From Piromyces finnis (Eukaryota > Neocallimastigomycota > Neocallimastigomycetes > Neocallimastigales > Neocallimastigaceae): a stretch of DNA of 64,000 bases. Positions 43,108-56,305 of this stretch are shown here, in pieces (position 1 is the stretch's first letter; the number at the start of each line of letters is the position of its first letter). The stretch spans positions 2,142,501 through 2,206,500 of the forward strand of contig MCFH01000001.1 in assembly GCA_002104945.1 (NCBI GenBank), in the 5' to 3' direction. The notes under the pieces are model-generated. The model worked only from the letters and a program-made list of their open reading frames with translations. It did not search any database and was not told the DNA's origin. The position numbers were made by a program, and so were the translations under genes.

Positions 43108-43833
43108 AAACACTCAATATATTATAATTATATTATATTATATTGATTTTAATACATTATTTAATAAATATATAAAATATATAAAAATATTATAAATTTA
43201 TAAATTTTATAAATTTTTCAATTCTATAAAAATGATAGAATTTTTTTAGAATATTAATGGCTAATAATAAATCTTGAATTTTTGCCAATCATAATACTCG
43301 AAATTGTTTATAAAAATTAAAAATATGTATATTGTGGCTTGTATATTGTTATATTTCAATAATTATTATAATTCTTATTAATTTTTTTTTTGCTTTACGG
43401 CTTAATAAATTTTAAATTTTAATAGTAATCTAATGCGCCATAAATACCTTTTTTTTAATTATTTTTAATTTTATTATTAATTAATTTAATACCATAACAA
43501 ATAATCTAACATAAAATATCATTTTCAATTATACTAATGAATACTTTTATAATTTAATTTAATTAAATATATAATTATATTAGAATAATAAAATATAAGG
43601 AAAATCTTTAAATATTCTTTTTTAAAGTCAAAAATATATATATATATATATATTAAAAAAAGTTGATAAAAAAGTAATACATTAAACATTAAAAAGATAT
43701 TTATATAAAACATTATTTAAAATAATAATTGAATAATTATAAAAAATAGATTTTTTTATTAACATTAAAATCTTTTAACAAATAAAATACATATATAATA
43801 AATATAATAAAAAAAAAAAAAAAAAAAAGAAAA
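42788..43833. other. Bidirectional upstream region (BMS1/PPME1)
   Basis: A 1046-bp gap between the divergent start codons of BMS1 (minus) and PPME1 (plus). It contains a poly(A) run (about 43076-43104), a TATATA stretch (43633-43654) and a poly(A) run (43809-43828) just before the PPME1 ATG. It must hold both promoters; no specific transcription-factor site can be named. Confidence 0.65.
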
Positions 43834-46313
43834 ATGGAACAATTACACCAAAACTTTATAAGAAAAGCTGGGGAATTTGCTAGTCCACCAATGATAAATC
43901 GTTCTTCGTAAATATAAAATTATAATAAACTATTATACTATTATATAATACATTATACATTATACTCAAAAAAGAAAGATAAAATAGTTACCAAAGTAAA
44001 TTATAAAAATATAAAAAGAATAAAGTATTTGAAATTACTTTTAAAACTACAAGTACATTGAAAAAGTATATATATTAACATTAAATAAAAAAATCAAAGA
44101 TGAATTAACACTTGGATAATGAAAACTATTAACATGATATTTGATAATTTATAATTTATAAAAACTTTAAAACTTTAAAAAAAAAAATATTCATATACAT
44201 AAAATTTTCATACATTTAAAAAGGAATTAATCAAGTATTAATATATTATTTATATTCAATATTTCAATTTCACTTATCATAATATAGATCTAACGTCTTT
44301 GAACCAACTTCACCAGATAAGTTCTTTGATAAGGTTCAAGGATTAAAAATTGAAGGAACTGAAGATATATCCTTTTTTTTAATAATAAATTTTAATTTTT
44401 TTATTATATTTATTTTAATTTTATTTTATTTTATTTTATTGTCAAATGAGTTATTATAACATTGGAAATGATAATAATAAATAAATAAAATAAAATTAAT
44501 TGATAAAGTAATCATTAAATTCATGAAAAGATAGAATAAATAAAATACTGAAAAAAATAAGGAATTTACAATTCATTAAAAATTATAAACTAAATGTATC
44601 ATCCCTAACCTTAATTATTATCTTCATTTATTCAATATTGAATAAATACGTCTTTCAAGTTTATCAAATTAACCCAGAAGAAAAGAAAACTGTTTTTGTT
44701 TTCCATCATGGTGCTGGTCTTTCTGGACTTTCATACGCTTTATTAACTCAATATTTAAGAGAATTCAATAAAAACCAATGTGGAATTTTATGTTATGATT
44801 GCCGTGGACATGGTAAATATTATATTTACAAAAAATATAAAATACAATATTATCAAAATAATTTATTAAGTAATTTATTATAATTTATATTTATGTAAAA
44901 AATGAATTGTTGTTGTATTGTTTATTTTTTAATATTGCCCACCTCCATTATTACACACTAAAATATTTCTATAATGAAAAATAAAAAAAAACGTACATTA
45001 ATAATAAAAACAAAATAATAAATATTTATAAAAATAAAGGTCAAACTCACACTTCTAATGATGAAGATCTTTCTCTTGAAACTCTTAGTCAAGATTTAGT
45101 CAATATTTGTAATGCATTATACCCAGATCCAACAACCGAATTTGTTCTTGTTGGACACAGGTAATATAAACATTATCTATAAATTTAAAATATGTATTTT
45201 TTAATAAAATATAATTTATTTAATTCTAATATAAATTCTAAATTTTATAATAATAGTTTAGGTGGAGCTATTGTTTCAAATGTTGCAGCTAACCAAATGT
45301 TGAAAAAAATTTTTGGTTTAATTGTTATTGATGTTGTAGAAGGTACTGCTTTAGAATCTTTAGTTCATATGCAAAATGTTTTATTAAGTAGACCAACTTC
45401 CTTCAAAAGTGAAAAGGAAGCTATTGAATGGAGGTAAAAAAAAAAAAAAATAAATAAATAAATTATACTATTAAAATATTATTAATTATTTAATAATAAT
45501 ATCAATAATAATTTGTTAAAATATTACTATATTTCATTATAGTATTTTATCTCATACAATTAGAAATGTCGAATCTGCAAGAATTTCTGTTCCATCTCAA
45601 TTAGCAAAAATTGAAGGAAAGACAGGTGTTAAATACATTTGGAGAACCAATCTTTCTGCTTCTGAAAAGTATTGGGAAAGTAATGAGATGAAAACTACTA
45701 TTTTTTGTATTCTGAATATTTTTTTCTAATTTATATAAATAAATATTAATATATTAAATTAAATATTATTTTTATTATGTATAATGTATAATGATAGAAT
45801 GGTACCAAGGATTATCCGAAAAATTCCTTTCTGCTAGAGCTCCAAAATTATTATTCATTGCTAGTAAAGATATTTAAAATATGTTGTGTTAATAAATATT
45901 TAATTTATTTGCTTATTTTACTAAAATAAATCTCTATGTATATATAATTCATCGTGGTAATAATTGTAATTATAATTAGGTCCAGATAGATTAGATAAAC
46001 CATTAACTATTGGTCAAATGCAAGGTAATTATTCATAATCGACGTAGAATTATAATATATATAAAATAAAATAGTTCACCTATACATAAATGTAATTTGT
46101 TTAATTCTAAATTATGTATATATATATACTTAATTAGGTAAATTCCAAATGGAGATTTTCCCAGAATGTGGTCATTTAATGAATGAAGATGCACCAGATA
46201 AGCTTGCCTCTGTTTTAAATGACTTTTATAATCGTAATAAAGTTTTCATTCCAAAAAGATTTAATATTCCATTAAGACCAACCAACAGAGCTACTGCTCC
46301 AACAAGAAATTAA
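43834..46313 (+). CDS. PPME1: Protein phosphatase methylesterase 1 (PPME1/Ppe1)
   Basis: Nine exons: 43834-43907, 44288-44366, 44650-44812, 45040-45160, 45257-45433, 45543-45679, 45798-45863, 45980-46024, 46138-46313; 1038 nt, 345 aa. An alpha/beta hydrolase: oxyanion-loop region FVFHHGAGLSG, nucleophile Ser146 in GHSLGG, Asp171 in VIDVVEGTA, and His300 in ECGHLMNED. The core sequences CYDCRGHG, RLDKPLTIGQMQGKFQMEIF and SARAPKLLF identify it as the enzyme that removes the C-terminal methyl ester of PP2A catalytic subunit, opposing LCMT1. Ser146 codon is itself split by an intron (AG|T). All introns are GT-AG except intron 2, which is AT-AC with a U12-type donor (separate entry). Soluble; no targeting signal. 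Confidence 0.92.
44367..44649 (+). other. U12-type AT-AC intron in PPME1
   Basis: The exon-2 frame runs to GAA GAT at 44366, followed immediately by ATATCCTTT (44367-44375), the exact consensus donor of U12-dependent AT-AC introns. Coding homology resumes at GTC TTT CAA GTT (44650), directly after AC at 44648-44649, in the same phase (TEDVFQVYQI). A candidate branch region ATCCCTAACCTTAAT is at 44601-44615. There is no GT near the exon end and no AG before 44650 that keeps the frame. Confidence 0.8.
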
Positions 46314-47239
46314 AAAATTAAAAACTTTATCAATCCAATGTTTTTTATTTTAATATGCAATATACAATATACATATAATACATAAATAATTTAAAAAAAA
46401 AAAATAAAAAAATAAAAAATAATTTTGGTGTCCTTTAATTAATATAATAACGACATGAATATATAACCATAAAAAGAAAAGGGAACTTACATAGTAATAA
46501 ATAATTACGAATAATATATATCTTTTTTTTTTTTTTTTATTTTTTTTTTTTTTGTATACATTATTTCTGTACTAAATTAATTTCAAAAAGTTAAAAATTT
46601 GATAGTTTAAACAGATGTATTATAAATATTATATAATAGTATTTTCTTTTTTTTTTTCATTATTATTAAAACTATATATATTATATATGATTTTATGAAT
46701 AAATATAAATTAATTTATATTTTTATCTTATTTTGATATTGAATTGTTTTTTAATAAATTCATTTTTTATTTATTTTTTATTATTTGTTTATTTATTTGA
46801 GTGCTTTGATATGTTATATTCGTATTTGAATGTTTATATTTAATATTTATATTATTTGTTGAATATTTTTTGTTATATTCAAACATTTTTTTTTTTCTTT
46901 ATTTTTTAATATTATACTTTTATTAATTAAAAAAATATAAAAAAAATAAAATAAAATAAATGCATTGCGTTAATTTAATTGTTTTAATATTAATTAGATT
47001 TAATATTTTATATATTAATTATACTATATTCGTTATAGTTTTAATTCCAGATTTTTACTTGTAGCAGATTCAATTACTGGTTGTTCTTCAATAATTGATT
47101 GTTCAATAACCTCTTCAATAATTTCCTCAGCATTATAATTTATATTTTGCTCTTGAAAATTTTTTTATTTTTTTTTTTAAATTTTTTATATAAAATTGAA
47201 TTTCTACTAGTCTTAAATTATTGAGTTTCTATTGAAAAT
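46314..47239. other. Intergenic between convergent genes
   Basis: About 0.9 kb between the 3' ends of PPME1 (plus) and the poly-Asn gene (minus), A/T-rich with poly(T) near 46521-46554. The part from 47033 to 47151 is less A/T-biased and may be a last exon of the minus-strand gene (separate entry). Confidence 0.6.
47033..47151 (-). other. Possible extra 3' exon of the poly-Asn gene
   Basis: On the minus strand, after a TTTTCAAG acceptor, 119 nt encode an acidic peptide (QNINYNAEEIIEEVIEQ followed by a short tail) ending in TAA. It is less A/T-rich than its surroundings. A weak donor A|GTTTTT at 47257-47255 in exon 3 gives the matching phase, which would replace the last four residues of the model ending at 47240. 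The splice is not proven. Confidence 0.35.
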
Positions 47240-49534
<2,295 letters not shown>

Positions 49535-52500
49535 TTTTTTATTTATTTTTTATTTTATTTAATTTTTAAATGAAGCTATATTTATAATGATAATTATTAA
49601 AAGTGTGAAATTAGAATTAAAATAGATTTTTTCTAATATGTAAAAACCAAAATAAATAATATTAAGAATTTATTTCTTATTTGATTATTATATTATAAAT
49701 TATTATAGTAATAAAAAAAGGGGGAATAATTTATATATTATCTCGATAAAAAAAAAAAAAAAAAAAAGAAAATTTCATTTTAATGTTAAAAATTTCAAAC
49801 TAATTTATCAATTTGAATTTTTTTAAACTTTTTTTTTAAAGTATATGTTATATACATAAATTGCATTAAATTATTAATAATTTATTATAACTAAATATTT
49901 TATACGTTCAATGCTATTTATTTCAAAAAAAAAGAAGAGAAAAAAACGACAATATTTATTACCATTTATTATTATTGCTAGTAAGGGTATTTAAAAGAAA
50001 TTAATAATCTCAAAATACTTGGGATTTTAAAAATATAAAATTGTTTTTTTTTAAGTATATACACTGAAAAAATTTACTGAAAATTTTACAAATCTCCGTC
50101 ATATATAAAATTAATAAAGATTATTAAATATTTATAAACTTACTTTAATAATTCTTATGATAATATTCTTTATTATTACTGTTTCTTGATTTTAATATTC
50201 TGTTGAACATTAACTAATCAATTTCTACTTTTTTAAATTTTGATAAATTTAATTGATTTTAAATAAAAAATTAAAATTTAATTTGAATTTCAAATTAATT
50301 ATTGATTTAAAGATATATTTATTAACCTTGGTTTTTTTATATAATATTTACATAAAATAAAAATAATGTGTTGATATTATTTATATATTATTTATACAAC
50401 ATATAAATTATTACTTTTCATTTAAAAATACTATGATAATAATGAAAAGAATAAGTTGAAAAAAAAAAATTCTTTTAATATTTTTATCATTGAAAAAAAA
50501 ATTTTTTTTTTTAGATATACATTTTAATTTTATAAAAAAATTTTTTTTTGAATAAATAAATTTTAATGATATAAAGTTTAAAAAAAGTAATTTAAGATTA
50601 CCACAATTTTTGTGTTAAAAAAATAAATTAAAAAAAATGAAAAAGATAAATAATAAAATATGAAAAAAAAAAAAAAAGATTAGTAATAATAAATATATAT
50701 TATTTATTTCAATTGGAATTTCTAAATTTTTTTTTTGTAATGCAATAAAATTATGTAGAGTTAATAATAGAAAAATTAGTATTTATATCATACTTTTTAT
50801 TCTATTTAAAACTAGGAATTATAACAGTAAAATTAAAATTTATTGAAGCTCATCGAAGTTTCTAACTATTAAATTTTTAACATCCTATTCTAACCTTTTA
50901 AGTTATTTTAATATTGTTCCAATATAAACAAATAATATTATAATTTATTATCCTTATTTTTTGTATATATATTACACCAATTAATATATTTTAATATATT
51001 AATAATATAACCTATTATAAGAACACTTAGTTTTAATTTATAGTAATAATAATATCAAGAGGTTCCCTTTCTTATTGCATTTAAATGTATATTATTAAAA
51101 ATTAAACAAAAATATAATAATAATAATAAGGATTACAAATTATGAAAATACATAATATGATGGTTATACCAATATTAATTAAATAATTTTCCATCTTTTT
51201 ACTTTGCTATATTATAAAATATAAAGAATATTGATAACCTTAAGGATATATATTGGGTATGATAAATTGAAGTTTTAAACCATATAAAAGTATAAAAGAT
51301 GCTGTATAGCTTTTAATTAATTATTAAAATTCAGAAATATGGAATTGTCGAATGTGGCTTGATTGTGTTGATTTCTCACATGTTGAACAATAAAATCTAT
51401 TTGTTCTTCCTTACATATATAATTTGAAATATAAAATAAAATTTTAATTTATAATATTCAAGATAAAAATTAATATGGTACATTATAAATATAGTAATCC
51501 ATTTGTATAGTTGTATAATAAATCTAAATATGTTTTTCTATTTAGATTTATTATTTATGATTGCCAATAAAAAAAATAGATATTAATTTAAAAAAAAAAT
51601 ATTAAATTGAAGAGGTCGTCTACAACTCTAAAATGTTTTTTCATAGAATATTGACTTAAGTGTATATATTAATTATGTTATTAGTTTGCTTAATTTATTA
51701 ATATAATAATAAAGTATCAATAATACAATTGTTACATTAATACGATGTTATTTATTATCATTAAATAGTATTATTATTTTATATATTAAATAATGTATAT
51801 ATATATATATACATATGCAAGTAATTTCCTAATAATTATTCTAAAAAAAAAAGAAAGAAATATAGTGTTTATAATGATAATTAATTGATCTTTTTGAAAT
51901 TCCTTTATATTCACATACTCATATATAATATTATATAATATCATAATATATTATTTTAACTTGCTTTTGTTTTTGTTTTTTTTGTTTTTGATCATGTATC
52001 AATCATTTTCCTTTCTTAAATTTATGGGATGCTTTAACATTAATATATTATTATATTATTATAATATATTATTTGTATTTAGTAATTTTTTTAAAATATT
52101 TTTTATACCGAAATATCAAATAATATAATATTAATTTTTATCATGTGTATATGTTTGGGAATTCTCTTTTTAATTCTAGTAAATAAAAAATTGGTTTATA
52201 TTTTTTATCATTATTATTTAAAGAAATTAAAATAACTTAAATAATTTAAATATCTCCTTATTAATAGAATAATTATAACATAATTACTATATATATTTAA
52301 AATTAAAGAAAATAAGTAATATGTTTTTTTTTATTAGGCATTATATAGCTAATAGGATTATAAATGATAGTTAAACTATTTATTTTTGCTAATTTTTTTT
52401 AATAAAAGGGTTTAATTTTGAGTTTTAAGTGGCAATTATATCCTATTATCCTACATTTCACCACGAAAAAAAATTATTTTCATTCTGTTAATCATTTATA

Positions 52501-52979
52501 ATCTTAATATATGATATAATATATTATTATATAAATAATACAATATTTTTATTTAATAAAAAGATTTTCTTACAAACCTTAAATTGATTAAATTAACCAA
52601 AAAAGTAAATAAGCAAATGCATAAATAATAAAATAAATAAATTATTTAATTATAAATAAATGTATAAATAAATAAACGTTTAAATAAAATTAATAAAGTA
52701 AAAAAAAGATTACATTTTTATGTTTTTCATAATATATTAAATTTATTTGTTTATATATTTAGATGTTAAGTATTAATTCATAAATTTATATTATGAGTAA
52801 TTTAAAAAATTTTTCCGTATATAAAATGTGAAGAAATATTCATTATTTATAATTTTTTTAATAAAAAAAAAACAAAAATAAAGAAAATATATATTAATAA
52901 TACTTATTTATTAATATTAATAATTATTGTAAAAAGAAATAATATTATTTATTTTTTTTTTTGAAAAGTAATAATTAAA
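49535..52979. other. Long intergenic region between divergent genes
   Basis: About 3.4 kb upstream of both the poly-Asn gene (minus) and the AMP-ligase gene (plus). A/T-rich with poly(A) near 49749-49766 and poly(T) near 52950-52961. I see no exon with coding character, no RNA gene and no element ends. Confidence 0.55.
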
Positions 52980-54856
52980 ATGACTGACAACCATAATTTA
53001 AACGAAGTTTTAAGAGAATCTCACAAGCCAGCTTTAATTTTACCATACAGAGATGCTAATACTCAAAAAGCTGACCCAATTTACTTATACAGTACTGAAT
53101 TAATTGAAATTATTGATAAGCTTACTCAAGAAGCTCCATTAAAAAATTTAAAACCAAACGATAGAGTTGTTTTCCTTTTCCCAAACTCTGTTGAATTCAT
53201 TGCTGTTTTCTTTGCTATTTTAAAGGTTCAAGCTACTGCTTGTCCATTAAACCAAAATTACACAGTTGATGAACTTGACTTCTACTTAAATGATCTTTTA
53301 CCAAAAGCCGTTATAATCCCAAAAGGTGGCTCTCCAGCTTCTCGTGAAGCATGTAATAAATTAGGTATTCCACTTTATGAAATTGAAACTAAGTTTGTTG
53401 AAAAGGATGATATTGGTAGAATTCCAATGTTAACTTCTCATCCAGTTGAATTAGAAAATAAAACATTAGCTTCTTGGATTGCTGAAGATGCTCCAATTGC
53501 TTCTGAAAAGAATATTGCATTATTTTTACACACTTCTGGTACTACTGGAAGACCAAAAGGTAAATATAAAAATTTTATTTTTTTTTAAACATAAATAATT
53601 AAAATATAGTTAGTGAAAATAAATAGTTTTAAAAAAGTCATATTTCTTCTTATGAAATTGATAATGCATAACAAAATATAGATATATAATAAATAAAGAT
53701 AATAATTAATTGGAGTAATAGTTTATAAAAGCAAATAAATATAAATTTTTATATATTTTTTCTTTTTAAAAGTAAAGTTAATAACTAAAACATATTATAA
53801 TAAATAGGTGTTCCATTAACCCACCACAATATCTTTGTTACTTTAAAGAACATTAAGGATTCTTTCCAATTAACTGAAAAGGATACTTACCTTTTAGTTA
53901 TGCCACTCTTCCACGTACACGGTTTAATTGGTGTTCTTTTAACCACACTCTATGCTGGTGGTACAGTTGTTGTCCCACCAAAGTTCTCTGCCACTACTTT
54001 CTGGATGGATTTCGTTGAATTCGAAGCAACTTGTTATTCTGCTGTTCCAACTATTCATCAAATCTTATTATTAAAGAAGGAAGAAAACTACCCAGGAAAG
54101 GATAAGACTAGCAAATTAAGATTTATCAGAAGTTGCAGTTCAAGTTTAGCCCCAGCTACTCTTAAAGAATTAGAAGAATCTTTCAATGCTCCAGTTATTG
54201 AATCTTATGCTATGTCTGAAGCTGCTCATCAAATGACTTGTAACTTCTTACCACCAGGTATTCGTAAGGCTGGTTCTGTAGGTAAGGGAAGAGGTGTTGC
54301 TGTTGTTATTATGGATGATAATGGTAAGATCGTTGATAATGGTACTGTTGGTGAAGTTTGTGTTGCTGGTGAAAATGTTATTACTGAATATTACAATAAC
54401 CCAACTGCTACTGCTAACTCCTTCTGGGATGATCCAACTGGTACTTTACCAAATGGTATAAGATGGTTCAGAACTGGTGATTTAGGTTACAAAGATCCAG
54501 ATGAATTCATTTTCTTAACTGGTAGAATTAAGGAACAAATTAACCGTGGTGGTGAAAAAATTTCTCCAATTGAAATTGATCAATACATTCTTCAATTGGA
54601 TAATGTTGCTGAAGTATGTACTTTCCCAGTAAGTAGTGAAATTTATGGTCAAGAAATCGAATGTGCTGTTGTTGCTAAAGACGAATCTTTAACTGAACAA
54701 CAATTAACTGAACATTGTAAGGCTAAGTTAGCTTCCTTTAAGGTTCCAAAAAGATTCTGGATTGTTGAACAAATTCCAAAGACTGCTACTGGTAAGGTTC
54801 AACGTAGAATTGTTACTCAATACTTTGAAGAATTAGCTAAAAAAGAAGCTAAGTAA
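52980..54856 (+). CDS. PCS60: Oxalyl-CoA synthetase-like AMP-forming ligase
   Basis: Two exons: 52980-53559 and 53808-54856; 1629 nt, 542 aa. ANL-superfamily adenylating enzyme: phosphate-binding loop TSGTTGRPKG (about 185-194, split by the intron), VMPLFHVHGLIGVLL, RFIRSCSSSLAPAT, ESYAMSEAAHQMT, WFRTGDLGY, GRIKEQINRGGEKISP, and C-terminal PKTATGKVQ with catalytic Lys523. These match yeast Pcs60/Fat2 and plant AAE3, which convert oxalate + CoA + ATP to oxalyl-CoA, AMP and PPi. Pcs60 carries a peroxisomal C-terminal SKL; this protein ends KKEAK and has no PTS1, so a cytosolic location is likely. Codon use is richer in C than in neighbouring genes, as in highly expressed genes. Substrate is inferred from family. 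Confidence 0.88.
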
Positions 54857-55401
54857 ATTTATTAATGCATAGCATTCAGTTCAATTAATCATTAAACCAA
54901 TGATAAAAAAATGCATTATTAAATCTTACAGCAATTATTATTTATTAAATATATATATATATTAAAATTGAAAAATAAAAACTTTATATATTTTTTAAAA
55001 AACAATTTTAAAAAGAAACATAACCATATTATATCATTTGTAAAATAAAAAAAAATGTAACTATATAAATTATAAATTATATTCAAAAAAAAAAAAAAAA
55101 AAAAAACCTAATAGCAAATAAATAAATAAAAAAATAAAATAAAAATCTTTAAATGAAAGGTTGTTGTTTTTTTAAAATAAGAGTAAATGAAAATTTAAAG
55201 TTTATCCTTCAAAATTTATGTTTTAGATAATTTTATAATTAAAATTCCTTATTTTTTTATAATTAATATTAATATATTACCAAAATAAAATGTTAAACCA
55301 ACTAAAATCTTTATTTAATATATTAGTTTTTTATATTATTTGAAAATAAAAAAAAAAATTAATTTATTAAGAAAAAAAATTAAATTTTTTTTCTTTACTA
55401 T
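54857..55401. other. 3' flank of the AMP-ligase gene
   Basis: 545 bp, A/T-rich with a poly(A) run at 55086-55106. It ends at the left target-site duplication of the LINE. Nothing coding is seen. Confidence 0.65.
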
Positions 55402-55414
55402 TTTATTTTTGCAA
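55402..55414 (+). repeat. Left target-site duplication of the LINE
   Basis: TTTATTTTTGCAA directly precedes the first 5' monomer (CCCTCTCGGG) and is identical to 61066-61078, directly after the poly(A) tail. Thirteen bases match exactly. Confidence 0.9.
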
Positions 55415-55662
55415 CCCTCTCGGGAACGTGCCTTCATTTATTTAATAAATGTAGTTTCTCAAGGGGGTCTACTCATGCTCATGGTACTGAGAGAGTAGAA
55501 AGAATCAAATCCAAGTATTGCGCAATGGATGCTTGGTGCCCTCTTGGGAACGTGCCTTCATTTATTTAATAAATGGAATTTCTCAAGGGGATCTACACAT
55601 GCTCATGGTACTGAGAGAGTAGAAAGAATTAAATCCAAGTATTGCGCAATGGATGCTTGGTT
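55415..55662 (+). repeat. Two 124-bp tandem monomers at the LINE 5' end
   Basis: Copies 55415-55538 and 55539-55662 differ at only a few positions (for example CTCGGG versus CTTGGG). Each has a CATTTATT-T-AATAAATG palindrome and the block GCTCATGGTACTGAG; the latter recurs once more at about 55691-55706 in a decayed third copy. Tandem 5' monomers in LINEs of other lineages (for example mouse L1) are internal promoters. Confidence 0.9.
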
Positions 55663-56305
55663 AGTCTTTAAGGGAAAATTATTAGGACTAAGCTCATGGT
55701 ACTGAGCGATTAAAAAACATTTTATTCATCGAATTTAAGTATTTGATGAATAAGTTGAATGTTTGATATTCAGGTAAGTTTGTATAGTATTTAATTAGAA
55801 GAGTAATACATTTTGTTGCTGTATTTTTTCTTTTATTCATGTATTCATGTAGTACTACTCTTCTCTTGTAAGAATCCAATGTAGTCAACTTTAGCATTTG
55901 CATTGTATTTTTATATTCATGTAGCTATTGTTGTATTGTTTCTTGTAAGAGACTGATTCACTCTACATCATGTAAAAATACTATTCACAAGCTTTCTGGT
56001 GTCGACATTCTTGATTCAAATTTTTTACCAATTTAAATATTTAATGAAAAGTAAAGTCAAACAAGTTTAGTGTCAAAAAGCGAATCGAATTTACTAACAA
56101 CAAACCAAAACTAGAATTTTTAAAGAAAATTTACAACTAGAATTCAAAAAATAAGAAACTTTAAACAAAGCATCGTAACAATTTTTGTACTATCCAGTAC
56201 TTTTAAGAAGAGAGAGAGAGACAGATTTTTTCCATATACGTTATATTTATAATTTTTATTAGTATTTATTTTATATTCAATATTTTTTAATTAGAATTTA
56301 TTATC

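Noticed and set aside
55415-55662. Tandem GC-richer repeat considered as tRNA or rDNA spacer
   Set aside because: No cloverleaf or rRNA motif; position between the target duplication and the LINE ORF makes it the LINE 5' region.
55694-55903. 69-codon minus-strand frame in the LINE leader
   Set aside because: No family resemblance and antisense to the element; the leader is probably untranslated.
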